A stretch of 64,000 nucleotides of DNA, taken from NCBI RefSeq assembly GCF_009708005.2, contig NZ_CP052757.1, positions 4,216,001 to 4,280,000 on the forward strand, given 5' to 3'. Every line of letters starts with the position of its first letter. Positions within the stretch are counted from its first letter, which is position 1. Source of the DNA: Cellulosimicrobium protaetiae (lineage in GTDB: Bacteria; Actinomycetota; Actinomycetes; Actinomycetales; Cellulomonadaceae). Made by a program: the position numbers and the translations under genes. The notes under the pieces were generated by a model, which did no database searches, had not been told where the DNA came from, and worked only from the letters and a program-made list of their open reading frames with translations. This document shows, piece after piece, positions 44,808 to 53,514 of this stretch.

Positions 44808-44838
44808 TGTGACCGCGCTCACGACAACGGGTCTAGAC
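44808..44838 (+). promoter_or_regulatory. CRP/GlxR-like site and -10 upstream of acs
   Basis: TGTGACCGCGCTCACG (44808-44823) matches the CRP/GlxR consensus TGTGANNNNNNTCACA at all but the last defined base. A TAGACT (44833-44838) downstream may be the -10, which would place the site over the -35. Confidence 0.6.
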
Positions 44839-44953
44839 TCCCGAAGGTCGGGGCCCGCCACGGTGGGCGTCCGGCCGCCCTGCGTCCGCCTCCGCTCCCC
44901 CGGTGGCCCACGCGCGGGCGCCGCACCAGAGTCGATGCGCACCGGAGGTCAGC

Positions 44954-46972
44954 GTGCCAGAGAACGAGTCCACCACTGCTCAGCCCGGGTTGGAGAACCT
45001 CCTCCACGAGACCCGGAGCTTCCCGCCGAGCCCGGAGTTCGCCGCGCAGGCGAACGCGCAGCCCGCGCTCTACGAGGAGGCGCGGGCCGACCGGCTCGCG
45101 TTCTGGGCGCGGCAGGCGAACGACCTCGTCACATGGCGGACGCCGTTCACCGAGACGCTCGACTGGTCGCAGGCTCCCGTCGCGCGCTGGTTCGCGGACG
45201 GCACGCTCAACGCCGCGTACAACGCCGTGGACCGTCACGTCGAGGCGGGCCTGGGCGACCGGGTCGCGATCCACTTCGAGGGCGAGCCGGGCGACACGCG
45301 CACGGTGACGTACGCGGAGCTGCAGCGCGACGTGTCGCGCGCGGCGAACGCGCTCGCGGCGCTCGGCGTGGAGACGGGCGACCGCGTCGTCATCTACCTG
45401 CCGATGGTCGTCGAGGCCGTCGTCGCGATGCTCGCGTGCGCGCGGATCGGCGCCCCGCACTCGGTCGTGTTCGGCGGGTTCTCGGCCGACGCGCTGCGCA
45501 GCCGCATCGCCGACGCCGAGGCGAAGCTCGTCATCACGGCCGACGGCGGGTACCGCCGCGGCGCGGCCTCCGCGCTCAAGCCGGCGGTGGACGAGGCGAT
45601 CGCACCCAAGGAGGGCGCGGACCCGACGACGGTCGAGCACGTGCTCGTCGTGCGCCGCACCGGCCAGGACACCGCCTGGACCGAGGGCCGCGACGTGTGG
45701 TGGCACGACGCGCTCGAGTCGGCCGACACGACGCACACGCCCGTGTGGGTCGAGGCCGAGCACCCGCTGTTCATCCTCTACACGTCCGGCACGACCGGGA
45801 AGCCCAAGGGCATTCTGCACACGACCGGCGGCTACCTCACGCAGGCCGCGTACACGCACCGCAACGTCTTCGACCTCAAGGCCGAGAGCGACGTCTACTG
45901 GTGCACGGCCGACATCGGCTGGGTCACCGGCCACTCCTACGTCGTCTACGGGCCGCTGCTCAACGGCGCGACCCAGGTGATCTACGAGGGCACGCCCGAC
46001 TCCCCGCACCAGGGCCGCTGGTGGGAGATCGTCGAGAAGTACAAGGTCTCGATCCTCTACACCGCGCCGACCGCGATCCGCGCGTGCATGAAGTGGGGCG
46101 AGGAGATCCCGGCGAGGTTCGACCTCTCGTCGCTGCGCGTGCTCGGGTCGGTGGGCGAGCCCATCAACCCCGAGGCGTGGATGTGGTACCGCCGCGTCAT
46201 CGGCGGCGACCGCACGCCGATCGTCGACACGTGGTGGCAGACCGAGACCGGCGCGATCATGATCTCCCCGCTCCCCGGCGTGACGGCGGCCAAGCCGGGC
46301 TCCGCCCAGGTGCCGCTCCCGGGCATCGTCGCGGACGTCGTCGACGACGAGGCGCACTCGGTGCCGAACGGCGGCGGCGGGTACCTCGTGCTGTCCGAGC
46401 CGTGGCCGTCCATGCTGCGCGGCATCTGGGGCGACCTCGAGCGCTTCAAGGACACGTACTGGTCGCGCTTCCCGGGGATCTACTTCGCGGGCGACGGCGC
46501 CAAGAAGGACGAGGACGGCGACATCTGGCTCCTCGGGCGCGTCGACGATGTCATGAACGTCTCGGGCCACCGTCTCTCGACCACGGAGATCGAGTCGGCG
46601 CTCGTGTCCAACGAGATCGTCGCGGAGGCCGCGGTCGTCGGCGCGAGCGACGACCTCACGGGCCAGGCCGTCGTCGCGTTCGTCATCCTGCGCGGCGAGC
46701 ACGCGGCCCGGGCGGCGGACGCCGACGGCGCCGCCGCCGTGCAGACCGAGCTGCGCAACCACGTGGCGAAGGAGATCGGCCCGATCGCCAAGCCCAAGCG
46801 CATCCTCGTCGTGCCGGAGCTGCCCAAGACCCGGTCCGGCAAGATCATGCGCCGCCTGCTGCGCGACGTCGCGGAGAACCGCACCGTCGGCGACGCGACG
46901 ACCCTCGCCGACTCGTCCGTCATGGAGCTCATCTCGGCGGGCCTGCAGAAGCCGTCGTCCTCGGACGACTGA
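44954..46972 (+). CDS. acs: Acetyl-CoA synthetase
   Basis: A 672-residue acyl-CoA synthetase that activates acetate (or propionate) via an acyl-adenylate. Motifs: LFILYTSGTTGKPKGILHTTGG (P-loop), WCTADIGWVTGHSYVVYGPL, DTWWQTETG (substrate pocket with the Trp typical of acetate or propionate enzymes), GRVDDVMNVSGHRLST, and the acetylatable Lys in TRSGKIMRRLLR near the C-terminus. The GTG at 44954 is preceded by CGGAGG. A CRP/GlxR-like site about 130 bases upstream suggests carbon-source control, as reported for GlxR targets in corynebacteria. Confidence 0.95.
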   Translation: MPENESTTAQPGLENLLHETRSFPPSPEFAAQANAQPALYEEARADRLAFWARQANDLVTWRTPFTETLDWSQAPVARWFADGTLNAAYNAVDRHVEAGLGDRVAIHFEGEPGDTRTVTYAELQRDVSRAANALAALGVETGDRVVIYLPMVVEAVVAMLACARIGAPHSVVFGGFSADALRSRIADAEAKLVITADGGYRRGAASALKPAVDEAIAPKEGADPTTVEHVLVVRRTGQDTAWTEGRDVWWHDALESADTTHTPVWVEAEHPLFILYTSGTTGKPKGILHTTGGYLTQAAYTHRNVFDLKAESDVYWCTADIGWVTGHSYVVYGPLLNGATQVIYEGTPDSPHQGRWWEIVEKYKVSILYTAPTAIRACMKWGEEIPARFDLSSLRVLGSVGEPINPEAWMWYRRVIGGDRTPIVDTWWQTETGAIMISPLPGVTAAKPGSAQVPLPGIVADVVDDEAHSVPNGGGGYLVLSEPWPSMLRGIWGDLERFKDTYWSRFPGIYFAGDGAKKDEDGDIWLLGRVDDVMNVSGHRLSTTEIESALVSNEIVAEAAVVGASDDLTGQAVVAFVILRGEHAARAADADGAAAVQTELRNHVAKEIGPIAKPKRILVVPELPKTRSGKIMRRLLRDVAENRTVGDATTLADSSVMELISAGLQKPSSSDD

Positions 46973-46992
46973 CAGGCCGCTCGTCGAGCACC

Positions 46993-47033
46993 GGGGTCGG
47001 TGTCGTCGTCCGCGCGACGGCGGCACCGACCCC
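46993..47033 (+). terminator. Hairpin terminator of acs
   Basis: GGGGTCGGTG (46993-47002) and CACCGACCCC (47024-47033) form a perfect 10-bp stem with further partial pairing inside, 20 bases after the acs stop. Confidence 0.7.
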
Positions 47034-47113
47034 GTCCTCGTGCACGGGCAGGCCCGCGCTCGGCGGTCGATATGCGCGTGCCGGGCGGCCCACGGACGGC
47101 GTAGCGTCGAGAG

Positions 47114-47995
47114 ATGCCCCCCGTCCCCGCGGCCGACGACCGTTCCCTCCTGGTCGAGCAGCTCGACCTGCGCAGCGACTGCTCGCGCTGCACCGGCCTG
47201 TGCTGCGTCGGCCTGCACCTGGTGCGCTCCGCCGACTTCGCGATCGACAAGCCCGCGGGCACCCCGTGCCCGAACCTGCGCGACGACTTCGGCTGCCGCA
47301 TCCACGCCGGGCTGCGCGAGTCCGGGTTCCCCGGGTGCGTCGCCTACGACTGCCTCGGGGCGGGCCAGCGCGTGACGGCCGCGGTCCGGTCCGCGCACGA
47401 CGGCGCGACCTGGCGCGACGACCCGGTCGCCGCCCTCGACGCGTTCGCCGCGCTCCCCGTCGTCACGCAGATCCACGAGCTCCTCTGGTATCTCGCCGAG
47501 GTGTTGTCGCTGCCCGCCGCGGCGCCCGTGCACGACGACGCACGGCGGGCCCTCGACAGGACCGTTCCCCTCGCGGGCCTCGCCCCGGCCGACCTCCGCG
47601 CGCTCGACGTCGGGGCCGTCCGTCGCGACGTCGGACCGCTCGTCGACCGCGCGAGCGCGCTCGTACGGGACGCGGCTCGGCCGGACGCGGGCAGTGGCTC
47701 CACGCGACGGCGGGCCACGGCGGGTGCGCGCCGCCGCCTGCGTCCGGGCGCCGACCTCGTCGGCGCGGACCTGCGCGGGCTCGACCTCTCCGGGACGGAC
47801 CTCCGGGGTGCGCTGCTGCTCGGCGCGGACCTGCGCGGGTCCCGCCTCGACGCCGTCGACCTCCTCGGTGCGGACCTCCGGGGAGCCGACGCGCGCGGCG
47901 CCGACCTCTCACGCGCGCTCTTCCTCACCCCGGCGCAGGCCGGCGCCGTCCGCCGGGACGAGCACACGGCGCTCCCCGCCGCGCTCCGTCCCTGA
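47114..47995 (+). CDS. Cys-rich protein with C-terminal pentapeptide repeats
   Basis: A 293-residue two-part protein. Residues about 20-80 hold eight cysteines in CSRCTGLCC...C...C...CVAYDC spacing, a possible metal or Fe-S site resembling YkgJ-like zinc/iron-chelating domains. The last 90 residues are pentapeptide repeats (A-D-L-R-G, L-D-L-S-G, T-D-L-R-G and so on), which fold as a right-handed beta-helix and in some proteins mimic DNA. The fusion occurs in actinobacteria, but its role is unknown to me. The ATG at 47114 follows a GAGAG. Confidence 0.82.
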   Translation: MPPVPAADDRSLLVEQLDLRSDCSRCTGLCCVGLHLVRSADFAIDKPAGTPCPNLRDDFGCRIHAGLRESGFPGCVAYDCLGAGQRVTAAVRSAHDGATWRDDPVAALDAFAALPVVTQIHELLWYLAEVLSLPAAAPVHDDARRALDRTVPLAGLAPADLRALDVGAVRRDVGPLVDRASALVRDAARPDAGSGSTRRRATAGARRRLRPGADLVGADLRGLDLSGTDLRGALLLGADLRGSRLDAVDLLGADLRGADARGADLSRALFLTPAQAGAVRRDEHTALPAALRP

Positions 47996-48013
47996 CCGGG
48001 CATCGGCGCCCCC

Positions 48014-48125
48014 GGCCGAGGTCGGTGCTCACGGCCGAGGTCGGTGCTCACGGCCGAGGTCGGCACTCCCGGCCGAGATCGGCAACCGCGACCGCCGATC
48101 TCGGCCGCAACCGCCGATCTCGACC
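48014..48125. repeat. Four 19-bp direct repeats plus hairpin
   Basis: GGCCGAGGTCGGTGCTCAC-type units start at 48014, 48033, 48052 and 48071 (exact 19-bp period). The fourth forms a perfect 13-bp hairpin, GGCCGAGATCGGC (48071-48083) with GCCGATCTCGGCC (48094-48106). A further CCGCCGATCTCGACC copy follows. It sits between convergent genes and probably also terminates them. Confidence 0.75.
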
Positions 48126-48140
48126 GCTCGTCGGCCGCCG

Positions 48141-49523
48141 TCAGCGGAGGGTGGCCCGCCGCGCCAGCGGTGCGGCGACGACCGCGCAGACGACGACGAG
48201 GACTGCCGCGCCCCACGCGAGCGCACCGTACGACGAGAACCCGATGATCGCGCCGGCGAGGATGCCGCCGACGGCCCCGCCGGTGTTCATCGCGAGGTCG
48301 GAGAGGCCCTGCACCGACGTGCGCGCCGGCCCGGGCGTGGCGTCGACGAGCAGCGCCGACCCGGCGACGAGCCCGCACGACCACCCGAGCCCCAGCAGCA
48401 CGAGGCCCACCGTCAGCCGCGCCGAGTCCTCCCCGGGCGCGCCCGCCACCACGACCGCGGCGGCGAGGAGCAGCGCGCCCCCGACGTAGAGGACGCGCGC
48501 GTGCCCGACCCGGTCCGCGAGCCACCCCACCACCGGGCTGAGCGCGTACATGCCCGCGATGTGCGCGCTGATGACGAGCCCGACGACCTGGAGCGTCGCA
48601 CCGCCGTGGTTCATGTGGACGGGGGTCATCGACATGAGCCCGACCATGACGAGATGGCTGAGGACGATCGCACCGAGGGCGAGGCGCGCCGTCGGGCTGG
48701 CCGAGACGACGGCCCAGCCCGCGCGCAGCCCGTCGCGCCACGACGATCCCTTGCCGCCGCCCGGCCCCGCCGCGGGGGACGCACCCGACCCGGTCCCCTG
48801 TACCGGGTCGGCGGACGCGCGCGACGCGAGCAGCGGGTCCGGCCGCAGCCACACCACGACGACGGTCGCGGCCAGCGCGAACGCGACCGCCGCGAGGAGG
48901 AACGGAGCGGCGCTCGGCGCCGTCGAGCCGTGGTGCGCGTGCGCGTCGCCACCGAGGCGCAGGCTGGGACCTGCGACGCGGTCCGCGAGCCCGGCGAGCG
49001 TCGGGCCGACGACGGAGCCGACCGTCGTCGCCCACACGACCACGGAGAGGTCGCGCGCCCGACGCTGGGGCGTCGCGAGGTCGGTCGCCGCGAAGCGGGA
49101 CGCGAGGCCCGCCGCCGTCCCGGACCCGAAGAGCAGCATCGCCACGACGAGCAGGGGCCACCAGCCCACGAGCACGGCCACCGTCGCGAGCACGGCACCG
49201 CCCGTCGCGACGCCGAAGCCGAGGAGCAGGGACGGCCGCCGCCCGCGCTGCCCCGCGACGTGCGCGAGCGGGAGGGCGACGAGCGCGGCGCCGACGACGC
49301 CCGACGTCGAGGTGAGCCCCGCGATCGCGTCGGACCCCGAGAGCGCGGACGTGACGAGCGGCGCGACCGCGATCCCGCTCGCGACGCCGACCCCCGAGAG
49401 CACCTGCGTCGCGGCGAGCGTCGTGAGGGTGCGGCGCTGCGACGGGAGGACGGGGACGTCAGGGCTGGTCACGGGACCGGGAGGGACGGTCGACGGTTCG
49501 GGGGCGGGCGGTTCGGTGGTCAC
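48141..49523 (-). CDS. MFS transporter
   Basis: A 460-residue major facilitator with 12 predicted helices. Helix 1 is preceded by a 30-residue Pro-rich tail; loop 2-3 has G-Q-R-G-R-R-P, and the central loop is long and Gly/Ser-rich (about 205-250). A second domain begins LALGAIVLSHLVMVGLMSM and loop 8-9 is G-W-L-A-D-R-V-G-H-A-R-V. The GTG at 49523 is the chosen start. Substrate unknown; it may export small molecules. It lies three genes from another MFS carrier on the same strand. Confidence 0.85.
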   Translation of the reverse strand: MTTEPPAPEPSTVPPGPVTSPDVPVLPSQRRTLTTLAATQVLSGVGVASGIAVAPLVTSALSGSDAIAGLTSTSGVVGAALVALPLAHVAGQRGRRPSLLLGFGVATGGAVLATVAVLVGWWPLLVVAMLLFGSGTAAGLASRFAATDLATPQRRARDLSVVVWATTVGSVVGPTLAGLADRVAGPSLRLGGDAHAHHGSTAPSAAPFLLAAVAFALAATVVVVWLRPDPLLASRASADPVQGTGSGASPAAGPGGGKGSSWRDGLRAGWAVVSASPTARLALGAIVLSHLVMVGLMSMTPVHMNHGGATLQVVGLVISAHIAGMYALSPVVGWLADRVGHARVLYVGGALLLAAAVVVAGAPGEDSARLTVGLVLLGLGWSCGLVAGSALLVDATPGPARTSVQGLSDLAMNTGGAVGGILAGAIIGFSSYGALAWGAAVLVVVCAVVAAPLARRATLR

Positions 49524-49563
49524 GGGTGCACCGTAGGCCGCGGCGGACCGCCCTGACGAGCCC

Positions 49564-50736
49564 TTACGCCGCCACCGGTCGCCGAGATCCTGCCGCGCCG
49601 TCACGGTCCGGGCGCCGTCCGAGAGCACGCAGGACACCGCGCGCGGCCTCGCGTCCGGCCCGGTTGGCGCCGATCGTCGACGCGCTGGGCCCGTACCCGA
49701 CGAGCTGGACGCGGGGGTCGCGCGCCGCCGTCGTGCCGTCGAGGACGATCCCGCCGCCGGGCTCGCGCAGCGCGAGCGGCGCGAGGTGGTCGAGCGCGGC
49801 CCGGAACCCGGTGGCCCAGAGGAGGACGTCGGCGGGCTGGAAGAGCAGTCCGTCGTCGTTCGCGCCGGCCGCCCACTCGACACCCGACGGGGTCACCCGG
49901 TCGAACATCGGCCGACGGCGCAGCACCCCGCTCGCGATCCCCGCGCGGTAGCGCGGCGTGAGCGGCAGGCCCGTGACGGAGACGACGCTCCCCGGCGGGA
50001 GCCCGGCGGACGTCCGCTCGGCGACGCGTGCGACGGCGGCGCGGCCGAGCTCGGGAGAGAAGTCCTCCTCGACCCAGACGGGATCACGGCGCGTGACCCA
50101 CGTCGTGCCCGACGCGTGCGGGGCGATCTGCAGCAGCAGCTGCGTCGCGGACGCCCCACCGCCCACGACCACGACGTGCTGCCCGGCGAAGTCCTCGGCG
50201 GCACGGAAGTCGTGCGTGTGGAGCTGGCGCCCGCGGAACGTCTCCATGCCTGGGTAGCGGGGCCAGAACGGCCGGGTCCACGTGCCCGTCGCGTTGACGA
50301 GGGTGCGGGTACGGACCACCAGCCCGCGCGCGTCCGTCCCGCCGCCGACCGCGGCACGCACGCGCAGCAGCGCGGGGTCGTCGGGGTCCTGCGCGACGTC
50401 GTCGACCGTCGCCGGGCGCACGACGCGCAGGTCGTTCTCGCGCTCGTACGCGGCGTAGTAGCGGGGCACGGCGACGTTCGCGCGCTCCGCGGGGTCGCCG
50501 GCCGGGAGCGGGACGCCCGGGAGGTCGTGCACGGCGTGCGTCTCGGCCATGGTCAGCGCGTCCCAACGCTCCTGCCACGCCCCGCCCGGGCCGCGACCGC
50601 CGTCGAGCACGAGCGGGTCCAGCCCGGCACGGCGCAGGTGGTAGGCCGCGGACAGCCCCGCCTGCCCGGCACCGACGACGACGACGTCGCGCACGAAGTC
50701 CCCCGGGCCACCGACCGTCCCCGCGTCCGCGCCCAC
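49564..50736 (-). CDS. FAD/NAD(P)-dependent oxidoreductase, CzcO/FMO-like
   Basis: A 390-residue flavoprotein monooxygenase-like enzyme. The FAD Rossmann motif is VVVVGAGQAGLSAAYHLRRA (about residues 18-37), the second (NADPH) motif HVVVVGGGASATQLLLQ (about 185-201), and the third a late LLWATGFRA, typical of flavin-containing monooxygenases. A W-x-x-R-W motif appears after the first fold (AWQERWDALTM). Substrate unknown. The last 30 residues are Arg-rich and poorly conserved in character. Confidence 0.87.
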   Translation of the reverse strand: MGADAGTVGGPGDFVRDVVVVGAGQAGLSAAYHLRRAGLDPLVLDGGRGPGGAWQERWDALTMAETHAVHDLPGVPLPAGDPAERANVAVPRYYAAYERENDLRVVRPATVDDVAQDPDDPALLRVRAAVGGGTDARGLVVRTRTLVNATGTWTRPFWPRYPGMETFRGRQLHTHDFRAAEDFAGQHVVVVGGGASATQLLLQIAPHASGTTWVTRRDPVWVEEDFSPELGRAAVARVAERTSAGLPPGSVVSVTGLPLTPRYRAGIASGVLRRRPMFDRVTPSGVEWAAGANDDGLLFQPADVLLWATGFRAALDHLAPLALREPGGGIVLDGTTAARDPRVQLVGYGPSASTIGANRAGREAARGVLRALGRRPDRDGAAGSRRPVAA

Positions 50737-50821
50737 CGCCCCCCCGCACGTCCGTCACCTGGCTCACGACGCCCTCAACGACCCGGCCCCGCCGAACCTT
50801 CCCCGCCACCCGGTGATGTGC

Positions 50822-50898
50822 CGAACACGACATGAGGGTCGTTGTCGGGTCGATGACGACCCCCATGTCGTGCTCGACGGCGGGCGGTGTCGTTCTCG
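50822..50898. repeat. 77-bp hairpin element, copy 2 (inverted)
   Basis: Same length and layout as 10243-10319 but in the opposite orientation: CGAACACGACATG (50822-50834) pairs with CATGTCGTGCTCG (50864-50876) at 12 of 13 positions, followed by GGTGTCGTTCTCG. It lies downstream of the MFS gene at 50935 and upstream of the oxidoreductase. Confidence 0.75.
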
Positions 50899-50934
50899 AG
50901 GGCGCGCCGGAGCCGTCCGGGGTGTCGGGTGCGG

Positions 50935-52269
50935 TCAGGTGCGGTCCGGGACGCGCTGCAGCGTGCGGATCGGGCGGACCGCCAGGAGCGCGACGACCGT
51001 GAGGGTCCCGACGACCGCGCCGACCAGGAGCACCCGGTCCGTCCCGAACGCCGCGACGGCCGGGCCGGCCAGGGCGGCACCGATCGGGTACATGCCGACG
51101 GACCCCGCGACCTCGTACGCGTGGACCCGGTTGAGCACGTCGCCCGGCACCTGGGTCTGCACGCTCGTCGCCCACATGACGCCCCACACGCCGACCCCCA
51201 CGCCCACGAGCACCTGCGCGGCCGCGAGCGCCCCCACCGGCCAGCCGAGCACGAGGCCGAGCGGGTAGAGCGGGTAGGCGACGAGCGCCACCGCCCCGGC
51301 CGCGAGCGGTCGCCGGGGCTTGAAGCGGATCGCGAGCAGACCGCCGACGACCGTCCCCACACCCAGCGCGCTGTTGAGGACGCCGAACGCCGTCGCGCCG
51401 TGCTCGGGCACGACGACGCCCGCCGCCACGGGGAGCTGCGGGCCCCACGCGAGCACGGCGTAGACCATCCAGATGACGATCACGCCCCACAGCCAGGTGC
51501 GGGAGCGGAACTCGCGCCAGCCGACGGCGAGGTTGTGCCAGAGCCCCGCCCCGGCCGGGGGCGCGGGCACGACGCCGAGCCGGAGCGCGAGGAGGCACAC
51601 CGCACTCGTCCCGTACGCCACGGCGGAGAGGATCATGACCCAGCCCGTCGACCCGAACCCGACCAGGACGCCCGCGAGCGCCGGGCCGCCGAGGCCCGTG
51701 ATCGCCTCGGAGGTGCGCAGGATCCCGTTCGCACCCTGCACGTCGCGGGCCACGAGCGGGACGGTCGACGCGGCCCCCGGCTGGAACAGCGCGTTGGCGG
51801 TGCCCGCCACCACGAGCAGCGCGTACAGGTGCCACAGGTGGTCGATGCCCCGGACGAACAGGACCGCGAGGAGCACGTGCGCGGCGAGGTTCGCGACGTC
51901 GGCGACGATCATCATCCGGCGTGCCGTGAACCGGTCCGCGAGCACGCCGCCGAACAGGACGAGGCCCGCGAACGGGGCGACGAGGAACGCCATGGCGTAC
52001 CCCGCGACGGCCAGCCCGTACCCCGAGCTGAGCAGCCCGGCGGAGACGGCGACGGGCAGCATCGCCCAGCTCAGCAGGCCAGCGCTGCGGGCGGTGAAGT
52101 AATAGCGGAAGTTGCGCGACCAGATCGCCGGCTCGCGCGGCTCACCGAGAGACGGCGACGGCGACGGCGACGGCGACGGACCACCCTCGACCGGCCTCGC
52201 GTTCGCCGCCCGGGGTGAGGCCCCGGCCACCACCACCTCGGTCGTCTCCTCCACCGCGCACGCCCCCAT
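50935..52269 (-). CDS. MFS transporter, EntS-like exporter
   Basis: A 444-residue 12-helix MFS protein of the enterobactin-exporter/tetracycline type (MFS_3-like): N-F-R-Y-Y-F-T-A-R before helix 1, L-F-G-G-V-L-A-D-R-F-T-A-R-R as the helix 2-3 motif, and A-N-A-L-F-Q-P-G-A-A-S-T-V-P in helix 5. The ATG at 52269 with GGAGGGG upstream is preferred over the longer open frame to 52446. The 45-residue tail before helix 1 contains an SPSPSPSPS run from a six-base repeat. Substrate unknown. Divergent from mshD. Confidence 0.86.
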   Translation of the reverse strand: MGACAVEETTEVVVAGASPRAANARPVEGGPSPSPSPSPSLGEPREPAIWSRNFRYYFTARSAGLLSWAMLPVAVSAGLLSSGYGLAVAGYAMAFLVAPFAGLVLFGGVLADRFTARRMMIVADVANLAAHVLLAVLFVRGIDHLWHLYALLVVAGTANALFQPGAASTVPLVARDVQGANGILRTSEAITGLGGPALAGVLVGFGSTGWVMILSAVAYGTSAVCLLALRLGVVPAPPAGAGLWHNLAVGWREFRSRTWLWGVIVIWMVYAVLAWGPQLPVAAGVVVPEHGATAFGVLNSALGVGTVVGGLLAIRFKPRRPLAAGAVALVAYPLYPLGLVLGWPVGALAAAQVLVGVGVGVWGVMWATSVQTQVPGDVLNRVHAYEVAGSVGMYPIGAALAGPAVAAFGTDRVLLVGAVVGTLTVVALLAVRPIRTLQRVPDRT

Positions 52270-52412
52270 GGCGCCCCCCTCCGTCGTCGATGCCGCGAAC
52301 CGGTCGATCGTGACAACCGTCACCCGCCCGGGAACCTTCCCGACCAGCCACGATGCGTGCCGAGCCGCCCCCGCGTTCGGCCGTGGCCCGCGCCCGGGGG
52401 CAAGATGGACCG

Positions 52413-53471
52413 GTGGAGACCGCGATCCTCTGGCACATCGGGCCACTCATCGACGACGTCGAGATCGCCCAGGTCCACGACCTCGCCGCGGCGGCCGAGC
52501 GCGAGGACGGCGTCGCTCCCCTCTCCGAGCAGCCGCTGCTCAACCTGCGTGCGGCGACGGACGACGTCGTGCACCTCCTCACGTGGCGCGCGGGCGAGCT
52601 CGCGGGGTACGCCCAGGTGGACAAGCGCGGCGAGGCACCGAGCGCCGAGCTCGTCGTCCGCCCCGAGCACCGGCGGCACGGGCTCGGGTTCCACCTGCTC
52701 GGCAGCGCGGCCGACCGCGCGGCCGAGCCCCGCCCGAGCGACCCGGACCACGACCGCGACCACGACGGGCAGCCGCACCCGAGCGACCACGACCACGACG
52801 GGCAGCCGCGCCACGGCGCGGAGACCGACGGCGAGCCCACCCGGGCGCCGCGCCCGCCGCTCCGCGTCTGGGCCCACGGCGACCTCCCCGCGGCCCGCGG
52901 CCTCGCGGCGCGGGCGGGGTACGACGTCGTGCGCGAGCTGCTCGTCCTCGAGCGGCCCCTCGGCGAGCCGACGGTGCGCCCCGACGTCCCCGCGCGCGTG
53001 CGGCTGCGCGCGTTCGTGCCGGGGGACGACGACGCCGCGTGGGTCGCCGCCAACGCGGCGGCGTTCGCGCACCACCCCGAGCAGGGCCGGCTGACGGTCG
53101 ACGACCTGCACGCCCGGATGCGCGAGGACTGGTTCGACGCGGCCGGGCTCCTGCTCCTCGAACGCACCCCCGGACCCGACGCCGGTGCCGCCGAGCTCGT
53201 CGGGTTCGTCTGGACCAAGATCCCGGCCGGTCAGCCCGACGGCGCGCACGAGGGCGAGATCTACGTCGTCGGCGTCGTCCCGACCGCCCAGGGCGAGGGG
53301 CTCGGCCGGCTGCTGACCGCCGTCGGGCTCGCGCACCTCGCGGACCGGGGTGCCACGACCGCGGTGCTGTACGTCGACGGCGACAACGTGCCCGCGGTGC
53401 GCACGTACGAGCGCGCGGGCTTCACCCGCCGCGCGGTGCACGTGCAGTACGCGCGCCCGACCGCCCGGTGA
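52413..53471 (+). CDS. mshD: Mycothiol acetyltransferase
   Basis: A 352-residue enzyme with two GNAT domains, the last step of mycothiol biosynthesis (acetylation of Cys-GlcN-Ins). The N-terminal domain carries [19 protein letters not shown] and the C-terminal one [20 protein letters not shown] then [30 protein letters not shown]. It is longer than the usual 290-320 residues because of a His/Asp-rich repeat insert (about residues 108-145, [20 protein letters not shown]) in the N-terminal domain. The GTG at 52413 opens the conserved part. Mycothiol synthesis is confined to actinobacteria. Confidence 0.88.
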   Translation: METAILWHIGPLIDDVEIAQVHDLAAAAEREDGVAPLSEQPLLNLRAATDDVVHLLTWRAGELAGYAQVDKRGEAPSAELVVRPEHRRHGLGFHLLGSAADRAAEPRPSDPDHDRDHDGQPHPSDHDHDGQPRHGAETDGEPTRAPRPPLRVWAHGDLPAARGLAARAGYDVVRELLVLERPLGEPTVRPDVPARVRLRAFVPGDDDAAWVAANAAAFAHHPEQGRLTVDDLHARMREDWFDAAGLLLLERTPGPDAGAAELVGFVWTKIPAGQPDGAHEGEIYVVGVVPTAQGEGLGRLLTAVGLAHLADRGATTAVLYVDGDNVPAVRTYERAGFTRRAVHVQYARPTAR

Positions 53472-53475
53472 CCCG

Positions 53476-53497
53476 TGTCACGCACCGTTCACCAACT
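53476..53497 (+). promoter_or_regulatory. Candidate PHO box upstream of ppk
   Basis: Two contiguous 11-mers, TGTCACGCACC and GTTCACCAACT, match the actinobacterial PhoP unit G(G/T)TCAYYYR(G/C)G at about 8 and 9 of 11 positions, 18 bases before the ppk start. Confidence 0.45.
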
Positions 53498-53514
53498 GGT
53501 GCCACCATGAACCC

